Source of the DNA: DATDDB01 sp041490205 | GTDB taxonomy: Bacteria; Pseudomonadota; Gammaproteobacteria; Burkholderiales; Gallionellaceae | NCBI GenBank assembly: GCA_041490205.1 | Contig: JBGPSQ010000002.1 | Location: 1-49,975 of the forward strand | DNA length: 49,975 bases | Direction: 5' to 3' | Part shown: in pieces, positions 29,056 through 36,904 of the stretch | Layout of the letters: each line of letters starts with the position of its first letter | Position numbering within the stretch: position 1 is the stretch's first letter | The notes under the pieces: generated by a model | What the model was told of the DNA's origin: nothing | What the model saw: only the letters and a program-made list of their open reading frames with translations | The model's database searches: none | Translations under genes and position numbers: made by a program

Positions 29056-30087
29056 TCACTTAACCAACTTCCATTTCATCGTCTCCCCCGCCTTTAGTGG
29101 CACGAGGCGACTTCCTCCAAATTCAAACGAAGCTGGCACTTGCCATTCCTCCTTGCGCAGAGTGATAGTCTCTTTGTTACGCGGCAAGCCGTAGTAATCC
29201 GCACCAAAGAAGCTGGCAAACCCTTCCAGCTTGTCCAGCGCGCTAGCCTGCTCGAACGCCTCTGCATATAGCTCGATTGCGGCATGGGCGGTGTAGCACC
29301 CGGCGCAGCCGCAGGCGTTTTCCTTGGTGTGCTGCGCGTGCGGGGCGCTGTCGGTGCCGAGGAAGAATTTCTGGCTGCCGCTGGTGGCGGCCTGGATGAG
29401 CGCCGCGCGGTGGGTCTCGCGCTTCAGCACGGGCAGGCAGTAGTAGTGCGGGCGGATGCCGCCGACCAGCATGGCGTTGCGGTTGTAGAGCAGGTGGTGG
29501 GCGGTGATGGTGGCGGCGATGCTATCCTGCGCGCTGGTTACGAACTGCGCGGCGTTCTTGGTGGTGATGTGCTCGAATACCACGCGCAGCTTGGGCAAAT
29601 CCTTCAGCAAGGGTTGCAGCACGCGCTCGATGAATACGGCCTCGCGGTCGAATATGTCCACAGCCGGATCGGTGACTTCGCCGTGCACCAGCAGCGGAAG
29701 CCCCAGCTTCTGCATCTCTTCCAGCGCGGCATAGGTTTTGCGCAAGTCGGTCACGCCTGCGTCGGAATTGGTGGTCGCGCCCGCAGGGTAGAGTTTTACC
29801 GCATGCACGATGCCGCTCTGCTTGGCCTTCTTGATTTCATCCGCAGAAGTATTGTCGGTGAGATAGAGCGTCATCAGCGGTTCGAACTTCATCCCTGCTG
29901 GCAGGGCGGCCAGAATGCGCTCGCGGTAGGCCTGTGCCTGCGCGGTGGTGGTCACCGGCGGCCTGAGGTTGGGCATCACGATGGCGCGGGCGAATTGGCG
30001 CGCGGTGTCGAGCAGCACGGAGCGCATCAGCGCGTCGTCGCGCAGGTGCACGTGCCAGTCGTCGGGGCGGGTGAGTTTGAGTTCCAT
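29056..30087 (-). CDS. pyrC: Dihydroorotase
   Basis: Closes carbamoyl-aspartate to dihydroorotate in de novo pyrimidine synthesis. It is 343 residues, the class II (monofunctional) type. The zinc ligands of DWHVHLRDD are near the N-terminus, the carbamylated Lys is in AVKLYPAGATTNSDAGV, and GTDSAPHAQHTKENACGCAG contains the catalytic Asp and conserved Cys cluster. Single gene on the minus strand. Confidence 0.96.
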   Translation of the reverse strand: MELKLTRPDDWHVHLRDDALMRSVLLDTARQFARAIVMPNLRPPVTTTAQAQAYRERILAALPAGMKFEPLMTLYLTDNTSADEIKKAKQSGIVHAVKLYPAGATTNSDAGVTDLRKTYAALEEMQKLGLPLLVHGEVTDPAVDIFDREAVFIERVLQPLLKDLPKLRVVFEHITTKNAAQFVTSAQDSIAATITAHHLLYNRNAMLVGGIRPHYYCLPVLKRETHRAALIQAATSGSQKFFLGTDSAPHAQHTKENACGCAGCYTAHAAIELYAEAFEQASALDKLEGFASFFGADYYGLPRNKETITLRKEEWQVPASFEFGGSRLVPLKAGETMKWKLVK

Positions 30088-30117
30088 TTTTGTATTTTAA
30101 CAGGGCATCAGGCTAAC

Positions 30118-30181
30118 GTAGGGGCGGATTGCATTCGCCCTGTGGTTCATTTTAAGAGGGGCGCGCGCAGCGCGCCCCTAC
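30118..30181. repeat. Palindromic intergenic repeat
   Basis: GTAGGGGCGGATTGCATTCG opens the element and GCGCGCCCCTAC closes it, with an inner stem GGGGCGCGC-GCA-GCGCGCCCC. It lies between pyrC and the arsN2-like gene and could end transcription from comM-arsN2, although no T-run follows. Confidence 0.65.
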
Positions 30182-30615
30182 GGGGCAAGCAGCTTGCAGA
30201 GCAAGGCGGAGGTATCCGGGCAGATGTCGGAAAATTGTTGCGTGGACCGTATTACAGCCGGGGCATCTTCGCGAGAGCGCGGGGAGTATCCTTGCCTCTC
30301 GAAATAATCACGCACGGTCGTCGTCAGCAGGAAAAGCTCTTTTACCCCCTCACGGGCGGCAAAACGTTCGGCAAATGCGACCAACTCCCGGCCTAGGCCG
30401 TGTGCCCGCATGCCAGGTTCCACCGCAAGCGAACGCAGCAGGGCAACAGTGCCATATATCTCCAACCCGATCACAGCGGAAAGGGCAGTTCCGGAATGTA
30501 CGCCAAAAAATAATGGCGGAGGTGAAGAAGAAAGATCGGCAACCGGCAAATCGCAAGTTCGCAGCAGCTTTTCAACCTCATCCAGTCCGGTGATGGGCTG
30601 AACCTGCGCGGACAT
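30178..30615 (-). CDS. arsN2: ArsN2-like GNAT acetyltransferase
   Basis: 145 residues from MSAQVQPITGLDEVEKLLRT. The GNAT core is present: LLRSLAVEPGMRAHGLGREL holds the acetyl-CoA loop, followed by ELFLLTTTVRDYFERQGYSP and APAVIRSTQQFSDICP, the ending typical of the group annotated as arsenic-resistance N-acetyltransferase ArsN2. No other ars gene is in the window, so the arsenic link is by family name only. The start lies 2 bases after the comM stop, so the two were probably one transcript before comM was disrupted. Confidence 0.75.
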   Translation of the reverse strand: MSAQVQPITGLDEVEKLLRTCDLPVADLSSSPPPLFFGVHSGTALSAVIGLEIYGTVALLRSLAVEPGMRAHGLGRELVAFAERFAAREGVKELFLLTTTVRDYFERQGYSPRSREDAPAVIRSTQQFSDICPDTSALLCKLLAP

Positions 30616-30617
30616 GG

Positions 30618-31276
30618 CTAGATAGCCTTGTCCATGCGCCGGTACTGTATCGCCTCGGCGATGTGCGGCGGAAGAATATTCTCGCTGCCCGCCAGGTCGG
30701 CAATGCTGCGCGCCACCTTGAGCACGCGGTGGTAGGCGCGTGCGGATAAGTTGAAGCGGGTAATCGCCGCGCGCAGCAGTGTTTCGCCTTGTGCATCCGG
30801 CTTGCAAAGCTCATCAATCTCTGTGACAGACAATTGCGCATTGGGCTTTCCTTGTCGCGCCAAGGCGAACAGGCGCGCCTTATCCACCCGCGCACGAATG
30901 GATACGCTGGTTTCGCCGTCTGCCTGCCTGAGCAAATCCTCATGCGCGATGGCGGGCACTTCGATCTGGATGTCGATGCGATCGAGCAACGGCCCGGAAA
31001 TCTTGCCGCGATAGCGTGCCACCTGGTCCGGCGTGCAGCGGCATTTGCCATTAAAGTGGCCCAGATAGCCGCATGGGCAAGGATTCATCGCCGCGACCAA
31101 CTGAAACTGGGCACGAAAATCGGCGCGCCGCGCAGCGCGCGAGATGGTGATGCGCCCGCTTTCCAGCGGCTCGCGCAGCACTTCCAGCACCCCACGGTCG
31201 AATTCCGGCAACTCGTCCAAAAATAAAACGCCGTGCATGGCGACGGTAATCTCACCGGGGCGCGGGTTGCTGCCGC
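30618..31276 (-). pseudogene. comM: comM, 3' fragment (transposon-interrupted)
   Basis: C-terminal part of the MoxR/YifB-type AAA+ protein ComM, a hexameric helicase that promotes branch migration during natural transformation. It begins at GSNPRPGEITVAMHGVLFLD (Walker B region LFLDELPEF), includes AMNPCPCGYLGHFNGKC, RISGPLLDRIDI (here KISGPLLDRIDIQIEV), and ends RRMDKAI. The open frame extends upstream into transposon sequence, which is not comM. The 5' fragment lies at 37584-38006. Residues for Walker A are in neither fragment. Confidence 0.92.
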
Positions 31277-31332
31277 TGTAAAATCCAAAATTATTTGCAA
31301 TAATGCGAACATTATTACATAAATAACTGCGA
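31277..31332 (+). repeat. Transposon left end
   Basis: The terminal TGT trinucleotide is followed by overlapping inverted repeats: ATTATT-TGC-AATAAT (31290-31304) and AATAAT-GCGAAC-ATTATT (31299-31316). In Tn7 relatives this zone holds TnsB-binding sites and the tnsA promoter, and only 56 bases separate the terminus from the tnsA ATG. A TGCAATAATG decamer (31296-31305) recurs in inverted orientation at 36622-36631. Confidence 0.65.
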
Positions 31333-32001
31333 ATGGACGATCTACAGCAGTCTCCCGTTAGGGATATCCCCATCGGAACGCGCAGCGTGACCGGCACGAT
31401 GCCTGATGGCTCACGCTTCGAGTCTACCCTCGAGCGCGATCTCTTGTACATACTCCGGTTCGACATCAATGTAGCCAAATTTATCGCTCAGCCGGTAAAA
31501 ATCGAGTACACGGATGACAAAGGAAAGCTTCGTACATACACGCCCGACATAATTATCCACCACCGGAAAGGCATTTTGCAGGCAAAAACGCTACCTACAA
31601 TCCTAGGCGAAGTTAAATACCGAGATGACCTCCGCCAGAATTTCAAGGAATACCGCCCGAAGTTCAAAGCGGCGATCCGCTATGCCAAGGAACGGGGATG
31701 GCAATTCCGCATTTTGACTGAACGCGAAATCCGTACGCCCTATTTGCAAAATGCAAAATTCCTGATTCATTATATGCAGCCCGACCCATATCCGAGTGGC
31801 TATCATATCCATCTCATACTCGACAAGCTGCATGAGTTTCGGGAAATGGATGTCGAAACCCTGATGGTGTCGATTTATCGGGACAAATGGAATCAGGCGC
31901 AGCTCCTGCCAACAATATGGCATCTTATCGCTATTCGGCGAATCGGGAACGATTTAAGTATACCGATTACGATGCATAGCCGCATCTGGGAAATGAGGTA
32001 G
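31333..32001 (+). CDS. tnsA: Tn7-like transposition protein TnsA (endonuclease)
   Basis: 222 residues. TnsA makes the 5' cuts that free the transposon and so allows cut-and-paste movement. The restriction-endonuclease-like catalytic triad is readable: E34 in FESTLERDLL, D72 in YTPDIIIHH and the E93/K95 pair in LGEVKYRDD. The C-terminal part (from LNAKF-type segment QNAKFLIHYM) is the winged-helix region that contacts TnsB/TnsC. The start ATG at 31333 is 56 bases inside the left end; tnsB follows after 3 bases. Confidence 0.93.
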   Translation: MDDLQQSPVRDIPIGTRSVTGTMPDGSRFESTLERDLLYILRFDINVAKFIAQPVKIEYTDDKGKLRTYTPDIIIHHRKGILQAKTLPTILGEVKYRDDLRQNFKEYRPKFKAAIRYAKERGWQFRILTEREIRTPYLQNAKFLIHYMQPDPYPSGYHIHLILDKLHEFREMDVETLMVSIYRDKWNQAQLLPTIWHLIAIRRIGNDLSIPITMHSRIWEMR

Positions 32002-32004
32002 AAA

Positions 32005-33885
32005 ATGCGCAATGGACAAATTAGCCTGATGCCAGGCAGCACGGTGAAGTACAAAGAAAAGCAGTACGTCATCCTGGATATAGCTGGATTGGATGCCGTC
32101 ATAGCCAAAAACATGGCCACCGGGAAATCGGAGCGCATCCTAGTTTCCCAGATCGAGCCTGACCTCTTGCCCAGCACCCAAATGGAACGTCAGGATTTAC
32201 TCAAAATCAATGACGAGGATTGGTTCGAGGCTCACAGGCGTTTCGAGGTCATTCGCCCGCTTCTTGAATTGGAGCCTAACAGAAGGTCGACCGAGCATGT
32301 TCGTTCGGTGGCCTCATCAAGCGGATTTAACGCCGCTACGATATATCGATGGATTAATGCATACCAAAAAACCGGCCTGGTTTCATCCCTGATGCGCTCT
32401 GGCCGTAATGACGCAGGCAAATCACGGCTGGATCCTCATGTTGAAAAAATCGTTAAGGAATGCATTGATAAGCACTTCCTCTCCCCTGAGCGAGATACTC
32501 CCGTAGAAGTTTGGGAAAGCATTAAATCTCAGTGTCTGAAACTTAAACTGCCCACACCCCACCAGAACACCATCCGGAATCGCATTTCGCTTTTGTCGGA
32601 AGAGACGAAACTGGAAAAGCGAATGGGTAAGAAAGCCGCCAAGGAGAAATTTACCCCCATCAAAGGACGCTTTCCCGGTGCTGACTATCCGCTTGCCGTA
32701 GTTCAGATAGATCACACCCCGATGGATCTGATCATTGTGGATGATGAATACCGCAAGCCGATCGGGCGACCCAACCTGACGCTTGGCATAGACGTTAACA
32801 GCAAGATGGTTGCTGGTTACTACATTGGCCTTGATCCGGTAGGAGCGTTATCGACGGGCTTGTGCCTTTCTCATGCCATTCTTCCCAAAGACAATTGGCT
32901 TGTCAGTATGGATATCACGACACCCTGGCCTGTGTGGGGAAAGATGCGCGTCGTTCACACAGACAACGCCAAGGAGTTTCGCGGAACGATGATGGGAAAG
33001 GCCTGCCAGGAACACGGCATTGAACTTGAACAACGCCCCAAGGGCTGCCCCCAATATGGCGGGCATATCGAACGGTCTTTCCGCACCTATATGGCCAAGG
33101 TACACACCATTCAGGGCACTACTCGTTCCAATGTAGAGGACAAAGGCGACTACGATTCTGAAGGAAAGGCATGCATGACGCTTTCCGCGCTGGAAAAATG
33201 GTTTGCCATATTTATCGTCGAGTATTACCACCAAAAGGAACACGCCGGAAACAATGGCATTCCGCCAATCGTCATGTACGAACGCGGTATCCTCGGCGAC
33301 GGCAATACCCCGGGCGTCGGACTTCCTTCGCGAATTGCCGACGAGACGCGGCTTAAAATTGACTTCCTGCCATATGAAATGCGCACCGTCCAGGAATACG
33401 GCATCGTCAATGAATACATCTACTACTACCACGATGCGCTACGCCGGTGGATGCACGCTGTCGAGCCCGACAATCCAAAGAAAAAGCAGCAATTCATTTG
33501 TCGCTATGATCCCCGCGACCTCAGTACAATCTACGTCTACGAGCCGGACACCAGGAATTACATAGTGGTGCCGTACAAGGACATTTCGCGGCCACCTATC
33601 AGCGTCTGGGAGTTGCGCGCTGCCAAAAAACGCCTGGACGAAGAGAATCAGGTAACCGTCAACGAAGAATTGATCTTTGGTGCCGTGAAGAAGATGCGCG
33701 ATATCGTCGAATCTGAAGCCGGGAAAACCCGCAAAGCCAGAAGGCAGGCGGCTCGCGCCAAGGGCTGGGCCAAGTCGAAAGAACACATCCCCGCGCCGAA
33801 AGAATTTAAGCCGGCTGAAGATGCTCCGGATGACATTTTTTCGAAGCCTATTGCCCCGTTCGACGACATCCAGGAGGCCTCATGA
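32005..33885 (+). CDS. tnsB: Tn7-like transposase TnsB (DDE)
   Basis: 626 residues. TnsB binds both transposon ends and performs 3' strand cleavage and joining. An N-terminal helix-turn-helix region (SSGFNAATIYRWINAYQKTG, about 105-124) precedes the RNase-H-like core. The catalytic acidic residues are D236 (QIDHTPMD), D320 (VHTDNAKEF) and E356 (GGHIERSFR), with D-to-E spacing of 35. The beta-barrel and C-terminal tail end in PFDDIQEAS, possibly the TnsC contact. Shorter than Tn7 TnsB (about 700). Overlaps tnsC by four bases. Confidence 0.95.
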   Translation: MRNGQISLMPGSTVKYKEKQYVILDIAGLDAVIAKNMATGKSERILVSQIEPDLLPSTQMERQDLLKINDEDWFEAHRRFEVIRPLLELEPNRRSTEHVRSVASSSGFNAATIYRWINAYQKTGLVSSLMRSGRNDAGKSRLDPHVEKIVKECIDKHFLSPERDTPVEVWESIKSQCLKLKLPTPHQNTIRNRISLLSEETKLEKRMGKKAAKEKFTPIKGRFPGADYPLAVVQIDHTPMDLIIVDDEYRKPIGRPNLTLGIDVNSKMVAGYYIGLDPVGALSTGLCLSHAILPKDNWLVSMDITTPWPVWGKMRVVHTDNAKEFRGTMMGKACQEHGIELEQRPKGCPQYGGHIERSFRTYMAKVHTIQGTTRSNVEDKGDYDSEGKACMTLSALEKWFAIFIVEYYHQKEHAGNNGIPPIVMYERGILGDGNTPGVGLPSRIADETRLKIDFLPYEMRTVQEYGIVNEYIYYYHDALRRWMHAVEPDNPKKKQQFICRYDPRDLSTIYVYEPDTRNYIVVPYKDISRPPISVWELRAAKKRLDEENQVTVNEELIFGAVKKMRDIVESEAGKTRKARRQAARAKGWAKSKEHIPAPKEFKPAEDAPDDIFSKPIAPFDDIQEAS

Positions 33886-34787
33886 GTAACGGTGAACATC
33901 TATCACCCAAAGCCCGCGAGATATTGGTGCTGCCGAATGAAGAGCGGATTCGGCATATCCTGGAAGACCGCTGGGTTGGATATACCAAGGCAAACGAAAT
34001 CATCGCCAAGCTTGAAGACCTGCTGGTTCATCCAAAGGTCGGACGGATGCCGAACATGGTGATTGTCGGCAAAACCAATAATGGGAAAAGCCACCTCGTC
34101 AAACACTTCCTTTCGACACATCTGGCGAGGGACAATCCTGAGGGCGAGGGAATCATTGTTCCGGTGTTGTACATCGAGGCACCAGACAAGCCGGATATTG
34201 CACACCTGTATACCATCATCCTCGACATACTTAGCGTTCCTTACAGGAATAATGAAAAGGAAAAGGTGCTGCTTGCCCAGGTCATCAAGGTCCTTAAATC
34301 GATAGAACTCGGCATCATCGTGATCGACGAGATTCACAATCTCATTGCAGGTTCCTTGCTGAAGCAGAGAGCCTATCTCAATGCCCTCCGGTATCTTGGA
34401 AATCAGATTGAGCGATCCATAGTCGCGGTTGGTACCGTCGAAGCGATGCGGGCGATCCAGGTAGACGATCAACTTTCTAACCGATTTGCGCCGGAGGTGC
34501 TGCCGACGTGGCAGCTGGACGTAGAGTTTCTCAGGCTGCTTGCCAGCCTGGAGAAAATACTCCCTCTTCGGGATCCGTCCAACCTGACCGAGAAGGCATT
34601 GGCTATGAAGCTGCATGCCTTGTGTGAAGGGACGATTGGTGAGCTTTCCAGACTGCTTAACATGGCAGCCGTATGGGCGATCCGTAACACCAAAGCGGGC
34701 GCACCCGAGAGGATCGACGACAAGGCGCTTGAATCGTGCGGATACATTGCACCCTCGAAACGCAAGGAAGCGGCGCGTAAGGTATGA
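33882..34787 (+). CDS. tnsC: Tn7-like AAA+ regulator TnsC
   Basis: 301 residues. It couples target choice to transposase activation. Walker A is GKTNNGKS (63-70), Walker B is LGIIVIDE ending at 149-150, and sensor-type residues follow in VAVGTVEAMRAIQVDDQLSN. The size is like TniB/CAST-type TnsC rather than Tn7 TnsC (about 555), so the long N- and C-terminal TnsA/TnsB-contact extensions are missing. Start and end each overlap a neighbour by four bases (ATGA), indicating translational coupling of tnsB-tnsC-tniQ. Confidence 0.94.
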   Translation: MSNGEHLSPKAREILVLPNEERIRHILEDRWVGYTKANEIIAKLEDLLVHPKVGRMPNMVIVGKTNNGKSHLVKHFLSTHLARDNPEGEGIIVPVLYIEAPDKPDIAHLYTIILDILSVPYRNNEKEKVLLAQVIKVLKSIELGIIVIDEIHNLIAGSLLKQRAYLNALRYLGNQIERSIVAVGTVEAMRAIQVDDQLSNRFAPEVLPTWQLDVEFLRLLASLEKILPLRDPSNLTEKALAMKLHALCEGTIGELSRLLNMAAVWAIRNTKAGAPERIDDKALESCGYIAPSKRKEAARKV

Positions 34788-36367
34788 ACATCATTGGGCT
34801 AAGCGGGAGAATTTTACCCGCTCATCTCAAACCGTTGCCGGATGAGCTTCTCTCATCCTGGCTGATTCGCCTGGCTCACGGCCATGGTCTGAAACTGCAG
34901 ACGTTCAGCGCCATGGTATTCGGCCGCGACAAATCCATTTGGAACCGCGACATCGACAAACAGGCACCGGACTGGTTGATCACCAAACTTGCAGAACTCA
35001 CCGGGGCAACCGCACAGACCGTCTTGAATACCACGTTGAAGTCTTATGAAGGTGTTCTATATGAGCATCATCAACCCAACGGAAACACGAAGTGGGTATT
35101 ACCGCTGGGGGTGTATCACCGCAAACGGCGGTGCCATGGCCTTCAGTATTGCCCGCGCTGTCTGAAAGAGGATGCCGTTCCATATTTCAGAAAGCGGTGG
35201 CGGTTAGCGCTATCAACGATTTGTACCAGGCATGGCTGCTATCTTCTGGATGCGTGTCTTGAGTGCGCGTCGCCGCTCGCACCGCACCGGGCCGATATGC
35301 AAGGGAGGGAATACTTTCCGCTCGGCGCAGTGAGCGTGCATTGCTGGAAGTGCGGATTCGACTTGCGTTCAGCGTCGGCTGCAGCAGTGACCGATAGCGC
35401 TTCGGTAAGGCTTCAGGTACAGCTAGAGTTTGCACTGGAGCATGGATATGCGGACTGGGCTGGAAACCAGTCAATGCATTCGATAGTGTTCTTCGGGGGG
35501 CTGCGGGAGCTGATTGCTGGGCTCACTACGAGACAAACGCGCGAGCGCCTGAAGCGATCAACACGGCTGAATGGACGTACATTGGCAGATTGGCCGCACA
35601 GGCAGTTTGAGATGGCTTCACAGTCGCATAGAAATGAATTGTTTCAGCTGCTTGCCGTACTGTCGGATAAATGGCCGGCAAATTTTGTTGACCTGATCCA
35701 TGATTGCAAGCTGCGTTACGCAGATTTGAAGGGTGATAGCGAGCAGCGGATGTATTGGTATGAGGACGTTATTCGACGTGAAGCTGGCGGCGGATATGCC
35801 CCAATAAGCCAGGAGGAAGCTGACGCAATTTCCAACGCGGTGAAAGCGAGGAATGGGCGGTTTAGCGGTGAGAAGGCAAGGATGTTATCCGGGCGCGACA
35901 TTTGTGCGCATGTCCCGGAGCGGATGTCGCAGCCCGTTTCGGATGAGGTGTACGAGGAACTGTTAACGAGCATAGACCATCAGGTAGCCGGAACACAGGA
36001 CAAGACGGAGCGAGCTTGTTTGATTCGGGACAAGGTGATGTTTGCAGCGGGGAGGCAGTTCGGGTTGAGTGAGGGGGGCTTAGCCGGCCTGACGCTTGAT
36101 CAGGTACGCACCATGGTTACTGAAGAAGAGAAACCGGATTTTACTGATATTGCCAGAACCAAGACACAGGCGCGGGCTTGGGTGGAATGGTATTGGGAAA
36201 AGATGCGACCCCAATTACAACCAAAGCCAGAAGTTGATTGCGTGTTTACTTCGGCTAGGACGAAGCACGGTTTTAGGCACAGCGCCGTAGGAGAAAGGTT
36301 CCAAACGGCAGTAGATGCTGCGATGCTGCGGCGAAAGATTCCAGGGTATGAGTGTTGGTTGAGCTAA
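34784..36367 (+). CDS. tniQ: TniQ/TnsD-family target selector with integrase-like C-terminus
   Basis: 527 residues. Residues 1-60 are the TniQ signature (LPDELLSSWLIRLAHGHGLK). Zinc-binding pairs follow: CPRC (123-126), C147/H150/C152, CLEC (158-161) and CWKC (187-190). Residues 200-330 are helical. From about 384 the sequence reads like a tyrosine recombinase: SDEVYEELLTSIDHQ, IRDKVMFAAGRQFGLSEGGL (the usual GLR Arg is replaced), and HSAVGERFQTAVDAAMLRRK. It stops before the HxLRH and catalytic Tyr region. A DNA-binding, non-catalytic role in choosing comM is an inference. Alternatively, the gene is 3'-truncated. Confidence 0.87.
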   Translation: MNIIGLSGRILPAHLKPLPDELLSSWLIRLAHGHGLKLQTFSAMVFGRDKSIWNRDIDKQAPDWLITKLAELTGATAQTVLNTTLKSYEGVLYEHHQPNGNTKWVLPLGVYHRKRRCHGLQYCPRCLKEDAVPYFRKRWRLALSTICTRHGCYLLDACLECASPLAPHRADMQGREYFPLGAVSVHCWKCGFDLRSASAAAVTDSASVRLQVQLEFALEHGYADWAGNQSMHSIVFFGGLRELIAGLTTRQTRERLKRSTRLNGRTLADWPHRQFEMASQSHRNELFQLLAVLSDKWPANFVDLIHDCKLRYADLKGDSEQRMYWYEDVIRREAGGGYAPISQEEADAISNAVKARNGRFSGEKARMLSGRDICAHVPERMSQPVSDEVYEELLTSIDHQVAGTQDKTERACLIRDKVMFAAGRQFGLSEGGLAGLTLDQVRTMVTEEEKPDFTDIARTKTQARAWVEWYWEKMRPQLQPKPEVDCVFTSARTKHGFRHSAVGERFQTAVDAAMLRRKIPGYECWLS

Positions 36368-36385
36368 AAAGCGCGACGTAATTTC

Positions 36386-36631
36386 ATTGAAACCGCGCCA
36401 AAAAGCGGGACAATAAGCCCGGGATGATCCCCCTTGAAATTGCCCAACGTCCGCAGGAGCAATCATTGGGCACATTATTCTTGTTCCGCTCAGCTTATTG
36501 AAACCGCGCAAGCGGTGAGCGTACTCACTGATGCCGTTGACCTAGGCTCTATGCTAAAGCGGGAATGCGCCGTCACAATCGCTGAAACAGCAATAAGCCT
36601 ATTTCAGTTCAGCTTGAAACACATTATTGCA
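36386..36631. repeat. Short repeats downstream of tniQ
   Basis: ATTGAAACCGCGC occurs at 36386-36398 and 36497-36509, each followed by AAGCGG within a few bases. CAATAAGCC occurs twice (about 36411 and 36591), and CATTATT sequences lie at 36472 and 36622. CATTATTGCA (36622-36631) is the reverse complement of a decamer in the left end. These could be internal transposase-binding sites or a vestigial right-end-like array. There are too few repeats and no even spacing for a CRISPR. Confidence 0.35.
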
Positions 36632-36904
36632 CTCTGCGCAGCGAATATTGAGGCCTTGCAACCCGCGTAAAGTGCGGGGCTGAACTCTTCTATAACGGGA
36701 GAATATCAGCCCAACCGTCGAAACCGGCAGTGAACCAAGTGATCTACACAACTGTACTAAGGTTTGAAAAACCTCAATCAATTTTCGGTCGACAAAATAA
36801 CCTGGGTGTAACGCAATTTCATGAGCAGGATCACCCTTTGCATTGCTCCAACGATCGGGTGAAAAGTAGCCCGTTGAATGTTTTTCTCGTTGAACAGTTA
36901 TCAA
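36599..36904 (-). CDS. Hypothetical cargo protein (or frameshifted C-terminal part)
   Basis: About 101 residues from a TTG at 36904 that overlaps the stop of the upstream frame (TTGA). It contains YFSPDRWSNAKGDPAHEIA and ends with a C-x2-C pair in IRCAECNNVFQAELK, possibly half of a zinc ribbon. The tight overlap means either translational coupling or a frameshift splitting one gene. No family recognised. It lies on the strand opposite tniQ. Confidence 0.45.
   Translation of the reverse strand: MITVQREKHSTGYFSPDRWSNAKGDPAHEIALHPGYFVDRKLIEVFQTLVQLCRSLGSLPVSTVGLIFSRYRRVQPRTLRGLQGLNIRCAECNNVFQAELK

Noticed and set aside
31277..31478. Open frame extending comM upstream into the transposon
   Set aside because: Residues before GSNPRPGEI come from the transposon end and do not resemble ComM; the frame is open by chance.
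36386..36509. CRISPR-like repeats ending in ATTGAAAC near tniQ
   Set aside because: Only two short copies, 111 bases apart, no regular spacers, and no cas gene in the element; better treated as possible transposase sites.
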